From Pedobacter sp. FW305-3-2-15-E-R2A2 (GTDB lineage Bacteria > Bacteroidota > Bacteroidia > Sphingobacteriales > Sphingobacteriaceae): a stretch of DNA of 64,000 nucleotides. A program made the position numbers and the translations under genes. Below are positions 1-8,259 of this stretch, in pieces (position 1 is the stretch's first letter; each line of letters starts with the position of its first letter). Where the stretch lies: positions 3,410,001 to 3,474,000 of the forward strand of contig NZ_CP151803.1 of assembly GCF_038446955.1 (NCBI RefSeq), given 5' to 3'. The notes beneath the pieces were generated by a model, which searched no databases, had not been told where the DNA came from, and saw only the letters and a program-made list of their open reading frames with translations.

Positions 1-27
1 TGAAGAATCAGTTAAATCAATTCGATA

Positions 28-531
28 ATGAAAATTTACAAATTATTTTTGGCCTCAAGTATTTGCATTCTATTTTCTTGTTCAAGATCTAACACAAAGT
101 TTTTAAAAAAATTACAGGATTCTGTTAGATTTTACAGTAACCAAGCAAATAAAAATAAGGTGAAATATTCTACGTTTTATTTAAGTAGTATAACCGATTT
201 TGAATGGGACAAATTTTATATATTCGATGAATATGTTACGAATGAAATGATCAATGAAATAACCGGACTTAAATGGGATGGGAGTAGTGTCCCAGCAGGA
301 AATAGACGTATAATTTTTATTTATAAAAAAGATGTTGTACAATATGTAGATTTTGAACCTTATAAATTTCCAGTTTTCTTTTACACTTGTGGAGGAACTG
401 ATCAGTATGAATTTAGTACACAAGATGATTTATTTGCGGTTTACCAGCGTTGCGACAAAAATGGATGTATATACGCTATGATACCAGAGCGTTGTGTGAA
501 ATCTCTCATTAAGTTACATCAAGCGAAATAG
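28..531 (+). CDS. Small lipoprotein, possible RHS immunity protein
   Basis: I do not recognise this 167-residue family. Residues 1-18 form a short basic and hydrophobic signal peptide ending in the lipobox LFSC, so Cys18 should be lipidated and the remaining 150 residues should lie outside the cytoplasm. The mature part is rich in Tyr/Phe and has four more cysteines near its end ([16 protein letters not shown]). The gene is AT-rich compared with the housekeeping genes to its right and stops directly before a displaced RHS core fragment. A different lipoprotein sits directly behind the intact RHS gene at the other end of the window, so this one may be the immunity protein of an RHS toxin lying left of the window. 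That role is inferred from position only. Confidence 0.6.
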   Translation: MKIYKLFLASSICILFSCSRSNTKFLKKLQDSVRFYSNQANKNKVKYSTFYLSSITDFEWDKFYIFDEYVTNEMINEITGLKWDGSSVPAGNRRIIFIYKKDVVQYVDFEPYKFPVFFYTCGGTDQYEFSTQDDLFAVYQRCDKNGCIYAMIPERCVKSLIKLHQAK

Positions 532-533
532 TC

Positions 534-1342
534 AAGAAGTACGATTACGGGGCGAGGTTCTATGACCCGGTAATTGGACGCTTCAATACAATAGATCCCC
601 TTTCTGAAGTCTCAAGAAGAAACAGTCAATATAGCTATGCATTAAATAACCCGATACGCTTCATTGATGTTGATGGAATGTATGCTGATGATCCTCCGAC
701 TTGGCTCCAACGAGCGATGACCTTCTTAGGTATTAGTACATCTCGGCCAAGATCAAATGAGGAAGCCGCAGAAAAAGATGCTGGACAAGAAAGATTAAGT
801 AGGGTGTCCGCTAACAGTAAGCAGATAGAAAAGAATCTTGACAACTTACCCCTCCCTCTATTAAATGGGAGTATGAAGATGGCTAAGGGAATCGTAAAAA
901 AGGATAATACTGCTGTTGCGTCTGGAGCTGGAAGTGCTTTGATGGATGTATTTGGTGGTAAAATCGTGGGGGCTGCCATGGGGCCGATTTTAAGTAAATT
1001 GGCGGGTAAAGGGGCTTTAGTGCTCCTGCTTTTGCAGATGAAATAATTGCACTTAATAAGACTACCGATGGAGGTCGCGCTTTGCTTAATGGGACGCCTT
1101 CGGCAGCAATTAATTCGGCAATGTATTATGAAACTGCAGCAGAGCAAGGAGCTTCAATATTTAGATCAATATCAGGAAGGCACATGTTTAGTAATGGAAA
1201 CAAAAGAACTGCTGTTGCTGCGTTTCAGTCATTTGCTAAGCAATTTGGGCTAAAGACGGTAAATCAAAATCAAATGATGAATGTTGCAACAGGTGATGTT
1301 TCAGAAGTATCGCAAATTGTGAAAATGTTAATTAAAAAATAA
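534..1342 (+). pseudogene. Displaced RHS core fragment with frameshifted Fic/Doc toxin tip
   Basis: From 534 the frame encodes the conserved end of an RHS core ([15 protein letters not shown], then [12 protein letters not shown]), without the rest of the RHS shell. A variable region with a glycine/alanine-rich stretch follows, and this frame stops at 1046. From about 1013 a second frame (-1) carries the natural continuation through [14 protein letters not shown] to 1342, including HMFSNGNKRT, which fits the Fic/Doc motif HxFx(D/N)GNKR with the catalytic His. One missing G in the GGGG run at 1011-1014 would restore a single ORF. There is no start codon before 678. It is best read as a dead or archived RHS toxin cassette, with its immunity gene 2 bp downstream. 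Translation of the Fic part alone from TTG1082 is possible but would lack part of the fold. Confidence 0.75.
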
Positions 1343-1344
1343 GT

Positions 1345-1596
1345 ATGAGCTTTATAAGGGAAATAATACAAAAACAAGATTGTTCAATAGAAGAGCTGAT
1401 AAGTTGTTTTGAGCAAGTTAAAAAAAATGGAGATATAGCTGTAATAAAATTTGATGGCGAAAGAACTGTAAATGAGTATACCATTTTCATTACTTTCCCA
1501 CTCATAAAAAAAAGAGAAATGATCAGAGCAGATGTGAGTGATTTAAAGAAGGGTCTAATAAAAGTATTGATTAGGTATATAGAGGGTGATGTCTGA
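1345..1596 (+). CDS. Putative immunity protein for the RHS-Fic tip
   Basis: This 83-residue soluble protein has no signal peptide. It begins 2 bp after the stop of the Fic tip, the usual place for the immunity gene of a polymorphic toxin. The sequence is mixed alpha/beta with many charged residues (IREIIQKQDCSIEELI; KGLIKVLIRYIEGDV). I cannot assign it to a named Imm family, and the inhibitory Fic motif (S/T)xxxE(G/N) is not visible. A cytoplasmic immunity protein fits a toxin that AMPylates or phosphorylates cytoplasmic targets. The role is inferred from position and size. Confidence 0.55.
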   Translation: MSFIREIIQKQDCSIEELISCFEQVKKNGDIAVIKFDGERTVNEYTIFITFPLIKKREMIRADVSDLKKGLIKVLIRYIEGDV

Positions 1597-1690
1597 TTTT
1601 TTTTGTTAAAAACGATTAGGAACTTATAAAGAAAAATTCCATTGGTGGACACTTTGGTGTATGTTATAGTACATCTACCTTAAAATAGAA

Positions 1691-1728
1691 GGCAGTATCC
1701 AAAAAACTGTGTAAATGGGATTTGAGGT
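1691..1728 (+). repeat. IS256-family left terminal inverted repeat
   Basis: This 38-bp end starts GGCAGTATCC and is the inverted partner of 2988-3025. The best conserved block is CTGTGTAAATG. Its inner part overlaps the hairpin at 1713-1747. Confidence 0.85.
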
Positions 1729-1747
1729 AAAAACTTAGATCCCATTT
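1713..1747 (+). promoter_or_regulatory. Hairpin at IS left end, upstream of transposase
   Basis: AAATGGGAT and ATCCCATTT form a perfect 9-bp stem with a 17-nt loop, followed by TTT, just ahead of the transposase start. Such subterminal hairpins can stop transcription entering from outside the IS, or hide its ribosome-binding site. Nearly the same sequence forms the terminator downstream of efp (3073-3112, opposite strand). Confidence 0.5.
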
Positions 1748-1777
1748 TTATGTAAATTAGAGAAAGGAATTTAAAAG

Positions 1778-2980
1778 ATGCAAGCAGAAGATTTTTTAAA
1801 TGACGATTTCCTTAAACAGTTTAAGGACGGCAAAGATTTCATGAGCTTCATGGATCAGATGTATAAACGAGGCGTTGAAAAGATGCTTGAATGGGAGCTT
1901 GATTCTCATCTGGGCTATGTTAAGCACGATAAACAAAGCAAACAAACCGATAATTCCCGTAATGGTTATGGTGAAAAGAAGGTAAAAACAGAACATGGAG
2001 AACTGGATGTCAAAGTCCCCAGAGACCGGGATTCCAGTTTTGATCCACAGATCCTTCCCAAACAGAGTAAACTCTCAGAAGGCATAGAAAAGTTGGTAGT
2101 TTCTTTATATGCCAAGGGGATGTCCAATGCCGACATTGAAGAAGAACTTCGTGAGTTATATGACTTTCGTTTACCACCCTCTACCATTTCGACCATAACA
2201 GCAAGAGTAACTGATGATATTTTAGCCTGGCAGAATCGCCCACTTGATCCGGTATATATGATTGTGTGGATGGATGGCATTGTTTTCAAAGTAAGAGAAA
2301 GTAATAAGGTCATCAATAAAACGATCTATCTGGCTGTTGGACTTAATATGGAAGGCCGTAAGGAAGTATTGGGGCTATGGCTGGGAAAGAATGAAAGTAG
2401 TGCTTTTTGGATGAGTGTGCTCACTGATTTGCAGACCAGAGGTGTTCAGGATATTCTGATCACATGCACCGATAACCTGGGTGGCTTTACTAAGACCATC
2501 CGTTCTGTATTTCCGCAATCTACCACTCAGATTTGTGTGGTTCATCAGATTCGTAATGCCTGCAAGTATGTGGTATGGAAGGTAAAAAAGCCATTTACGG
2601 AAGATATGAAGCCCATTTATTCAGCTCCCAATAAGCAGGCAGCAGAAGCTGAACTCACAACATTTGAGTTAAAATGGGGAATAAAATATCCTTATGCGAT
2701 CCGAAGCTGGCGGATAAACTGGGATGACCTGACGGCATTTTTTGAGTTCCCCCTGGAAATCAGGAAAATCATTTATACAACTAATTTAATTGAAAATTTG
2801 AATGGAAAGATCAGAAAATACACCAAAAATAAAATGTCTTTTCCAACCGATGAGGCTGTGAAAAAATCTGTTTACCTGGCCTTAATGGAAGCCACTAAAA
2901 AGTGGACGATGCCCATTCATAACTGGCCGTTGATTATAAATCAGTTTATTGCTATTTTTGAACAAAGGGTTAAGGTCTGA
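1778..2980 (+). CDS. IS256-family transposase
   Basis: The 400-residue protein has the normal length for the family and appears intact. It catalyses excision and insertion of the element through an RNase-H-like DDE core. The likely catalytic residues are Asp in WMDGIVF, Asp in TCTDNLGGF and Glu in [13 protein letters not shown], the last being a hallmark of IS256/MULE transposases. The N-terminal part ([20 protein letters not shown]) matches the usual family opening. The gene is alone between the terminal repeats, so the copy could be autonomous. Confidence 0.95.
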   Translation: MQAEDFLNDDFLKQFKDGKDFMSFMDQMYKRGVEKMLEWELDSHLGYVKHDKQSKQTDNSRNGYGEKKVKTEHGELDVKVPRDRDSSFDPQILPKQSKLSEGIEKLVVSLYAKGMSNADIEEELRELYDFRLPPSTISTITARVTDDILAWQNRPLDPVYMIVWMDGIVFKVRESNKVINKTIYLAVGLNMEGRKEVLGLWLGKNESSAFWMSVLTDLQTRGVQDILITCTDNLGGFTKTIRSVFPQSTTQICVVHQIRNACKYVVWKVKKPFTEDMKPIYSAPNKQAAEAELTTFELKWGIKYPYAIRSWRINWDDLTAFFEFPLEIRKIIYTTNLIENLNGKIRKYTKNKMSFPTDEAVKKSVYLALMEATKKWTMPIHNWPLIINQFIAIFEQRVKV

Positions 2981-2987
2981 TACCCTA

Positions 2988-3025
2988 ACCCCAAATTTCA
3001 TTTACACAGATTTCTGTACACTGCC
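2988..3025 (-). repeat. IS256-family right terminal inverted repeat
   Basis: Read on the minus strand it starts GGCAGTGTAC and matches the left end at 31 of 38 positions. It begins 7 bp after the transposase stop. Confidence 0.85.
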
Positions 3026-3062
3026 CACCGGCCTTTCCATCGAAGAAGTAGAACAGCTATAG
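3026..3062 (+). pseudogene. Remnant tail of a PD-(D/E)XK (Rpn-like) nuclease gene
   Basis: Immediately after the IS end the plus strand reads TGLSIEEVEQL then a stop. This resembles the C-terminal TGLS(I/V)EEIEKL ending common in Rpn/PD-(D/E)XK transposase-related proteins of Bacteroidota. Only about 11 codons survive, so the assignment rests on recall of that motif. The rest of the gene is not on the other side of the IS, which agrees with the lack of a target duplication. Confidence 0.35.
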
Positions 3063-3072
3063 TTCGTATTCC

Positions 3073-3112
3073 AAAAAAATGGGATCTAAGTTTTACCTTA
3101 AACCCCATTTTT
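3073..3112 (-). terminator. Rho-independent terminator of efp
   Basis: On the minus strand AAAATGGG pairs with CCCATTTT, followed by a run of seven T, 23 bp beyond the efp stop. The sequence is about 90% identical to the hairpin at the IS256 left end (1713-1752). Confidence 0.75.
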
Positions 3113-3134
3113 ATAGTATTATAAAATACAACCC

Positions 3135-3695
3135 TTATTTCACGCGCTCCACGTATTCTCCCGTGCGGGTATCTACTTTTACTTTATCACCTTGGTTTAC
3201 AAACAAAGGTACTTTCAGTTCCACACCATTCTCGGTAGTCACCATTTTCAAAGCACCTGAAGAAGTATCACCTTTAACCGCTGGTTCTGCATAAGTAATT
3301 TCCAGTTCCACGAAATTTGGAGCCTGAGCCATGATTGGTTCTTCACTTTCGAAAGAAACGATCACATCCATTCCTTCTTTTATAAATTTCGCTGATGGTC
3401 CGAATAATGCTTTTGCAACGCTGAACTGCTCGAAAGAGGTATTGTCCATTACTACAAAATAATCACCTTCTTCATATAGATATTGATAGTCATTAGTTTC
3501 TACACGGCAAATTTCAACTGCCTCATCGGTTCCTAAACGGGCCTCTACGATTTTGCCTGTTTTGATGTTACGAAATTTACCTAAGTAGAAAGCTCCACCT
3601 TTACCTGGTGTACGATGTAAGATTTCAGTAACCGTTACCAGTTCGTTGTTGAAACGTAAAATATTTCCTACTTTAATTTCAGATGCCTTTGCCAT
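3135..3695 (-). CDS. efp: Translation elongation factor P
   Basis: EF-P binds the ribosome between the P and E sites and relieves stalling at polyproline stretches. The protein has the normal three-domain length (186 residues). The KOW-like N-terminal domain carries the loop TPGKGGAF, where Lys32 is the tip residue modified in many bacteria. The C-terminal OB domain ends DKVKVDTRTGEYVERV, the standard family ending. The start is taken at MAKASEIKVG; the frame is open for ten more codons upstream, but that extension (MGSNFTIYIF) is not conserved in type. A TAnnTTTG box lies 28 bp upstream and a terminator lies downstream, so it is probably monocistronic. Confidence 0.97.
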   Translation of the reverse strand: MAKASEIKVGNILRFNNELVTVTEILHRTPGKGGAFYLGKFRNIKTGKIVEARLGTDEAVEICRVETNDYQYLYEEGDYFVVMDNTSFEQFSVAKALFGPSAKFIKEGMDVIVSFESEEPIMAQAPNFVELEITYAEPAVKGDTSSGALKMVTTENGVELKVPLFVNQGDKVKVDTRTGEYVERVK

Positions 3696-3722
3696 AAAAA
3701 TATAAATTGTAAAATTTGAGCC

Positions 3723-3730
3723 CAAATATA
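3723..3730 (-). promoter_or_regulatory. Candidate Bacteroidota -7 box for efp
   Basis: The minus strand reads TATATTTG, matching TAnnTTTG, with 27 bp between it and the efp ATG. No clear TTTG -33 element is seen at the usual spacing, so confidence is moderate. Confidence 0.4.
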
Positions 3731-3853
3731 TAAGGTTTTTTGAATACTTATATGTTCAATCATCATTCCTGATGTTCATTAAATTTTAAGTGATTCATTT
3801 TTTGTTACTTATGTTGGTTGAGTTAACTGATAATTCACTACAAAAGCACCTTT

Positions 3854-6538
3854 TTAAGCGATTTCAAATTGATAAACTCCTGCACTGATTGTAATCTTCG
3901 GTGCAATAACCTTCCCGTTTCGGTATACTTTTTTACCGGGCGTTACCGGAAAATTAACCACTGCATCCGAATTGGCTGGAATGGTAACCGTATAAATCAC
4001 CTTGTTTCCTGATCTTTTCCATGCCGAGATAATTTTACCATAAGGCCCATCATGTTCCGCTTTGAAATGCTCCAATCCCGATACAAAATTAGGGCGGAGC
4101 TGGATCCGCTTAAAGCCAGGCTGCTGCTCATCCGGATGGATACCGCCCAACCCCTTAAAAAACCATCCGCCAATTTCCCCAAACATCATATGGTTTAAAG
4201 AGATGTCTCTTTCCGCTTTGATGTCCCAGTTTTCATAAAGGGTAGTGGCTCCGTTTACAATCCACCATCCCCAGGAAGGGTAGGTATCCTGTGCCGCTAA
4301 TTTATAGGCCGTTTCTGCTTGCCCATTGTCGCTGAGCGCATTTAATATCGCCTTTGCACCAAGTACTCCAACATCCAGGTGCATGCCATCTGCCGCCACT
4401 CTTTTGGCCAGGTTCTCTGCAACTTTGAGTTTAAGTCCTTCCGGTACGAGTCCCCATTGCAAGGCTACGCTCAATTCTGTTTGTACGCCAGAAGCATAGA
4501 TCCCGGTTTCAGGATTAAAATATTTATTATTAATAGAAGTCTTGATCTTTTCAGCGAGCGCAAGGTAATACTCGTAGTCCGCTTGTTTGTTCAACAGTTT
4601 GGCCGTTTTATAGAGAATGGTCGCGTCCACGAAGTAATAGGTCGAGGAAGTATACTCCAGGTCTGATTTTGATTTTACCGGCACCCAATCGCCCCGGCCA
4701 AAGGTAGTCAGGCCATTCGGACTGATTTGTGTGATGTAATTCACATACTTTTTCATACTTCCATAACTGTCTGCAAGCAGCTGACTATCCCCATAAAAAA
4801 GGTAGATGTTCCATGGAATGATGGCTATCGTGCTGGTCCAGTCGGTTCCGTTTGCCGTTCCATAACCCCAGCCTCCCGTAGGAATAATATCCGGAAGTAC
4901 ACCATTGGGCTTTTGTTCATCCCGATGGTCTGCCAGCCATTTCTCATAAACCGTGATCCCGTCGAAATTAAACAGTCCGGTTTCTATGGCGAAATGTCCA
5001 TCACCGGTCCAGCCATTCTTTTCCCGTTGCGGGCAGTCGGTAGGGTAGCCCATGAGGTTAGATAAATAGGAATTGTTGGTTGCCCACCACAATCGGTCTA
5101 TTAATGGATTAGAAGAGCTGATTTTGCCTTTTGGCGCCACATCGCTATGCATAAAGTAACCGGTAATACTTTCCTTGTTCAGTTCAATCGGTTTACTGCT
5201 GGTCACCTCTACATATTGGAAGCCTTTGTAATTAAATTTAGGCATGAATTCCAGTTCTCCTTTTCCTGATAAGGTAATGATATCGGTTTGAAAAGGGTCA
5301 GTTTGATCTTTAGGACGGTAGTAAACATCAATATTGGAAAGGTCAACTCGGCCATTGGCATACAGACGTTCCCCATGTTTTAAACGAAGAACAGTGCCTT
5401 CTGCTCCCTTAACCTTGATTTTTGTTACCCCGGATATATTCTGACCAAGGTCAAAAACATAAGTCGTATCATCGAACTTTTTCATCGATTTAACCGGGAT
5501 TTCTTTCACATTCCGGATGGGCTGCATGGCCTGACTGACCACCAGTTCTGAAGGCGCTTTTCTAAGTACAACAGGCGCCCATTTACGGTCGTCAAAGTCT
5601 GCGGTATTCCATCCCGGTTGTTCCAGACGGAAGTCATAATGCTCTGCAGTATAAATGTTATTCGATATAATCGGACTTAAACTGGTTTTCCAGTCCTTAT
5701 CCGAAGTAATCACTGCAGTCGTTCCATCGGTATAAGTAATTCTCAGGTCCATACAAAAAGCCGGTCTTGCCCTCCAGGCGGCTTTATCAAAATTCCATAC
5801 AGCCATTGCCTGATGATTGTACCAGCCATTTCCTAAAAGCACACCAATGGCGTTGCTGCCTTTTTTCAACTGGGCAGTTACATCATAGGACACGTATAAA
5901 TTTCTTTTGTCAAAACGGGTATACATCGGATCCAGACGGTGATTGCCTACTTTTTTGCCATTCAGGTACAACTCGTATAATCCTGCTGCAACGATATATG
6001 CCCGGGCAGATTTAACCTGTTTTGAAGGTTCAAATGTTTTTCTGAAATAGGGGGCAGGGCGTTTATTGACATCGTTTCCATCACTGATCCAGGCACCTTT
6101 CCAGTTGTCTGCCGTCAGCATACCGGTTTCAAAACTTGCAACTGGCCCTTTACCCGCTAATTTTCCATCTTTGTCCCAGAGCTCTACTGTCCAGAAATAT
6201 TTGGTAAACGCATTCAGGGGGTCACCGGCATAGTTGAGCAGCGCAGCCGCGGATTTTGTTTTCCCTGAATCCCAGGAATCTCCCTTCTTTTTACTGACGG
6301 CTATCGAATCCTTTCCAACCACAATTCGATAAGCTGTTTGTTTAGCACCCTGACGGGAATCGGTCATCAACCAGGATAAACGTGGTTTTAGCGCATCAAT
6401 GCCTATCGGATTGACGAGGTATTCACATTGTAAAGCGCCAGGTTTTGCCGTCAACAAGCCTTTTGTCTGTCCTATTGAGGGTAATGTAAACAGTATCGGA
6501 AGGAATAAGGAAAGAGATTTCTTGAAATAAAGGTTCAT
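3854..6538 (-). CDS. Secreted GH78 alpha-L-rhamnosidase
   Basis: The enzyme hydrolyses terminal alpha-L-rhamnose from glycans or glycosides. It has 894 residues, a normal length for GH78. A signal peptide (about residues 1-23, ending SIGQ) is followed by N-terminal beta-domains (LRLKHGERLYANGRVD), then the (alpha/alpha)6 barrel and a C-terminal beta-domain. The family signature DCPQREKNGWTGD begins near residue 501; Glu506 is the expected general acid. Export to the periplasm or surface would feed rhamnose to the neighbouring uptake and catabolic genes. It is separated from susD by that gene's terminator and has its own upstream copy of the 15-bp rhamnose motif, so it is likely a separate unit of the same regulon. 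Confidence 0.95.
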   Translation of the reverse strand: MNLYFKKSLSLFLPILFTLPSIGQTKGLLTAKPGALQCEYLVNPIGIDALKPRLSWLMTDSRQGAKQTAYRIVVGKDSIAVSKKKGDSWDSGKTKSAAALLNYAGDPLNAFTKYFWTVELWDKDGKLAGKGPVASFETGMLTADNWKGAWISDGNDVNKRPAPYFRKTFEPSKQVKSARAYIVAAGLYELYLNGKKVGNHRLDPMYTRFDKRNLYVSYDVTAQLKKGSNAIGVLLGNGWYNHQAMAVWNFDKAAWRARPAFCMDLRITYTDGTTAVITSDKDWKTSLSPIISNNIYTAEHYDFRLEQPGWNTADFDDRKWAPVVLRKAPSELVVSQAMQPIRNVKEIPVKSMKKFDDTTYVFDLGQNISGVTKIKVKGAEGTVLRLKHGERLYANGRVDLSNIDVYYRPKDQTDPFQTDIITLSGKGELEFMPKFNYKGFQYVEVTSSKPIELNKESITGYFMHSDVAPKGKISSSNPLIDRLWWATNNSYLSNLMGYPTDCPQREKNGWTGDGHFAIETGLFNFDGITVYEKWLADHRDEQKPNGVLPDIIPTGGWGYGTANGTDWTSTIAIIPWNIYLFYGDSQLLADSYGSMKKYVNYITQISPNGLTTFGRGDWVPVKSKSDLEYTSSTYYFVDATILYKTAKLLNKQADYEYYLALAEKIKTSINNKYFNPETGIYASGVQTELSVALQWGLVPEGLKLKVAENLAKRVAADGMHLDVGVLGAKAILNALSDNGQAETAYKLAAQDTYPSWGWWIVNGATTLYENWDIKAERDISLNHMMFGEIGGWFFKGLGGIHPDEQQPGFKRIQLRPNFVSGLEHFKAEHDGPYGKIISAWKRSGNKVIYTVTIPANSDAVVNFPVTPGKKVYRNGKVIAPKITISAGVYQFEIA

Positions 6539-6594
6539 CAGTATAAATTTAGGAGTTATTTTACAATAATAAATCCCTCGGCGATGATTAGCAA

Positions 6595-6609
6595 CCTGTA
6601 CTGTCCTGT
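6595..6609 (-). promoter_or_regulatory. Rhamnose-regulon motif, copy 1 (upstream of GH78)
   Basis: The plus strand reads CCTGTACTGTCCTGT (minus strand ACAGGACAGTACAGG), two CCTGT half-sites repeated directly at 10-bp spacing. There are 56 bp between it and the GH78 start. On the minus strand it is followed by TTG, 20 bp and TATTATTG, loosely resembling the Bacteroidota -33/-7 pair. Near-identical copies lie at 11491-11505 and 17581-17595. Confidence 0.7.
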
Positions 6610-6657
6610 TATACGCCCAATTTATGTCACAATGCTGTGCGGTAGCAGGCTTGGATA

Positions 6658-6693
6658 CAAAAAATGCCGACAGTTCGCCATAACTGCCGGCAT
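6658..6693 (-). terminator. Terminator of the susCD operon
   Basis: On the minus strand ATGCCG-CAGTT pairs with AACTG-CGGCAT (one mismatch, 6-nt loop), followed by TTTTTT. It lies 30 bp beyond the susD stop and separates it from the GH78 gene. Confidence 0.8.
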
Positions 6694-6723
6694 CATTAAC
6701 CTAAAAGGAGAGCGCTAATATTT

Positions 6724-8241
6724 TTATTGAGGGTTCTGCGATAAATTATCGAGGTTAACCTCTCGCTGTGGGATCGGTAGCAATAGTTTATTTTGCGTAG
6801 GCTGATAAGATCCCGCAGGGAACTGACTGGGATTTTTAGCAATCTCCCTTTGTCCATGGGCAGTCAGTACCGGTATGGCAGTACCGGTCCGGACAAGGTC
6901 ATACCAGCGGTGATTTTCAAAAGCAAGCTCTACTTTACGTTCCTGATCAATGGCAATTCTAAACGCGGCCTGGCTACTCACCTTCAATGCAGGTATCGGA
7001 TTATCAAACGTTTTAGCATTAAGACCTGCACGTCTTCTGATCTGATTTAGCAAGCCAAATGCTTCACCGTCAGGAGCAAAACCCTGTTCATTTAAACATT
7101 CAGCGATCATCAGCAGCACATCTGCATATCGGCTCACCGGGAAATTAACATTGGTCTGACCCGGCTGTACAAAACCCTGGTTGTATTTTTTGACATAAGG
7201 CACCGCCACAAAGTCCGGGCCGCTGGTAAAACCTTCTGCCAGAGAAACGTCTTTACGTAAATCACCAGGCTCATAAGCAGCAATCAGATCCCCTGTAGGC
7301 GTGTTCCAGCCACTGTTAAAGTTCAGGTTTGTTCCAGGATCATTGGTTACAGCTGTACCTGAATTGAAGGGGGCAAACTGATACATGAAGTTGCTGGACA
7401 AATTTGTACCGGCCGTTGAATAATATTGTATCTCAAATATAGATTCTGCGTTGTTCTTGTTCGTGGTCAGGAAAATGTCCTTATAAGCTGATAGAAGGCT
7501 ATATCCGGTCACTTTTCTCAAAGCAGTTAATGCCTCTCCATACTTTTTCTGTGTCAGGTAAACTTCGCCAAGAAGCGCATTTGCCGCACCTTTTGTTGCT
7601 CTTCCTTTTTCCGAAGCAGGGTAGCTGGCCACATCCGGTAATTCGTTTGCCGCATCTGTCAGGTCTGTAATGATCTGTTTGTAAACCTCATCTACTGTAG
7701 CTCTTCCTTTTGAAGGTGCTTCGCCCGGTGATTTGATCGCTTCCAGGCGCAAAGGAACGCCGCCAAATTGCCTCACCAGATTGAAATAATGAAAAGCACG
7801 GAGAAACTTAACTTCTCCTATCGCCTGACTTTTAGCGGCTGCCGGCATTTCGATTCTTCCCACATTGTTCAATACATCGTTACAGCGGGAAATGGCCACA
7901 TAGCAATCTCTCCAGTAGTCCTGAATCAGGGTATTGGTAGAATTTACCAGCAACTGATCCACGAGTTCCCGGTTTTCCTGCCCCCTTTGCGGCGCATTGT
8001 ACTGGAAAGTGGTATTGTCTGAACGCATTTCGCCAAATACCCAATAGCTGAATGTTCCCATTCCACGTAAGGAACTATAGGCGCCCACGACCCCCTGTTT
8101 AAGGTCTGATTCTGTTTTCCAGAAATTGGCATTGGTTAAACTGGATTCCGGTGCCTGGTTTAAAAAGTCTTTTTTACATCCCCCAACAAAAATGGTTATG
8201 GACAGGAAGGCCAGGATGATATATTTTGATTGATTTCTCAT
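6724..8241 (-). CDS. SusD/RagB family glycan-binding lipoprotein
   Basis: SusD-like proteins bind oligosaccharide at the cell surface and form the lid of the SusC transporter. The protein has 505 residues with a lipoprotein signal peptide and lipobox VGGC at residues 19-22, followed by KKDFLNQAPES, the typical start of mature SusD proteins. TPR-like helices carry RAFHYFNLVRQFGGVPL, a family hallmark. The C-terminal part contains RKVELAFENHRWYDLVR, also characteristic. It starts 18 bp after the susC stop, so the two are co-transcribed. The substrate is inferred to be rhamnose-containing oligosaccharide from the neighbours. Confidence 0.96.
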   Translation of the reverse strand: MRNQSKYIILAFLSITIFVGGCKKDFLNQAPESSLTNANFWKTESDLKQGVVGAYSSLRGMGTFSYWVFGEMRSDNTTFQYNAPQRGQENRELVDQLLVNSTNTLIQDYWRDCYVAISRCNDVLNNVGRIEMPAAAKSQAIGEVKFLRAFHYFNLVRQFGGVPLRLEAIKSPGEAPSKGRATVDEVYKQIITDLTDAANELPDVASYPASEKGRATKGAANALLGEVYLTQKKYGEALTALRKVTGYSLLSAYKDIFLTTNKNNAESIFEIQYYSTAGTNLSSNFMYQFAPFNSGTAVTNDPGTNLNFNSGWNTPTGDLIAAYEPGDLRKDVSLAEGFTSGPDFVAVPYVKKYNQGFVQPGQTNVNFPVSRYADVLLMIAECLNEQGFAPDGEAFGLLNQIRRRAGLNAKTFDNPIPALKVSSQAAFRIAIDQERKVELAFENHRWYDLVRTGTAIPVLTAHGQREIAKNPSQFPAGSYQPTQNKLLLPIPQREVNLDNLSQNPQ

Positions 8242-8259
8242 TGTTAAATTCTTTTAAGG

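Larger units (their letters stand above)
1691..3025 (+). mobile_element. IS256-family insertion sequence, complete
   Basis: The element is 1335 bp, bounded by imperfect terminal inverted repeats that both begin GGCAGT, with one transposase gene filling the interior. The repeats match at 31 of 38 positions by eye. The 8-9 bp flanking target duplication expected for IS256 elements is absent (left flank aaatagaa, right flank caccggcc). This suggests that recombination or deletion changed one flank after insertion. The element separates the RHS/Fic cassette from a broken nuclease-gene tail and efp. Confidence 0.9.

Noticed and set aside
1011..1025. Programmed -1 frameshifting in the RHS-Fic gene
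   Set aside because: No X XXY YYZ heptamer is in frame and no downstream stem stands out; a base deletion is simpler.
1047..1253. ORF of 68 codons overlapping the Fic tip
   Set aside because: It lies in another frame from the Fic motif and from the immunity gene, and its translation has no coherent features.
1682..3033. Search for an 8-9 bp target duplication around the IS
   Set aside because: Left aaatagaa and right caccggcc do not match, so no duplication is annotated.
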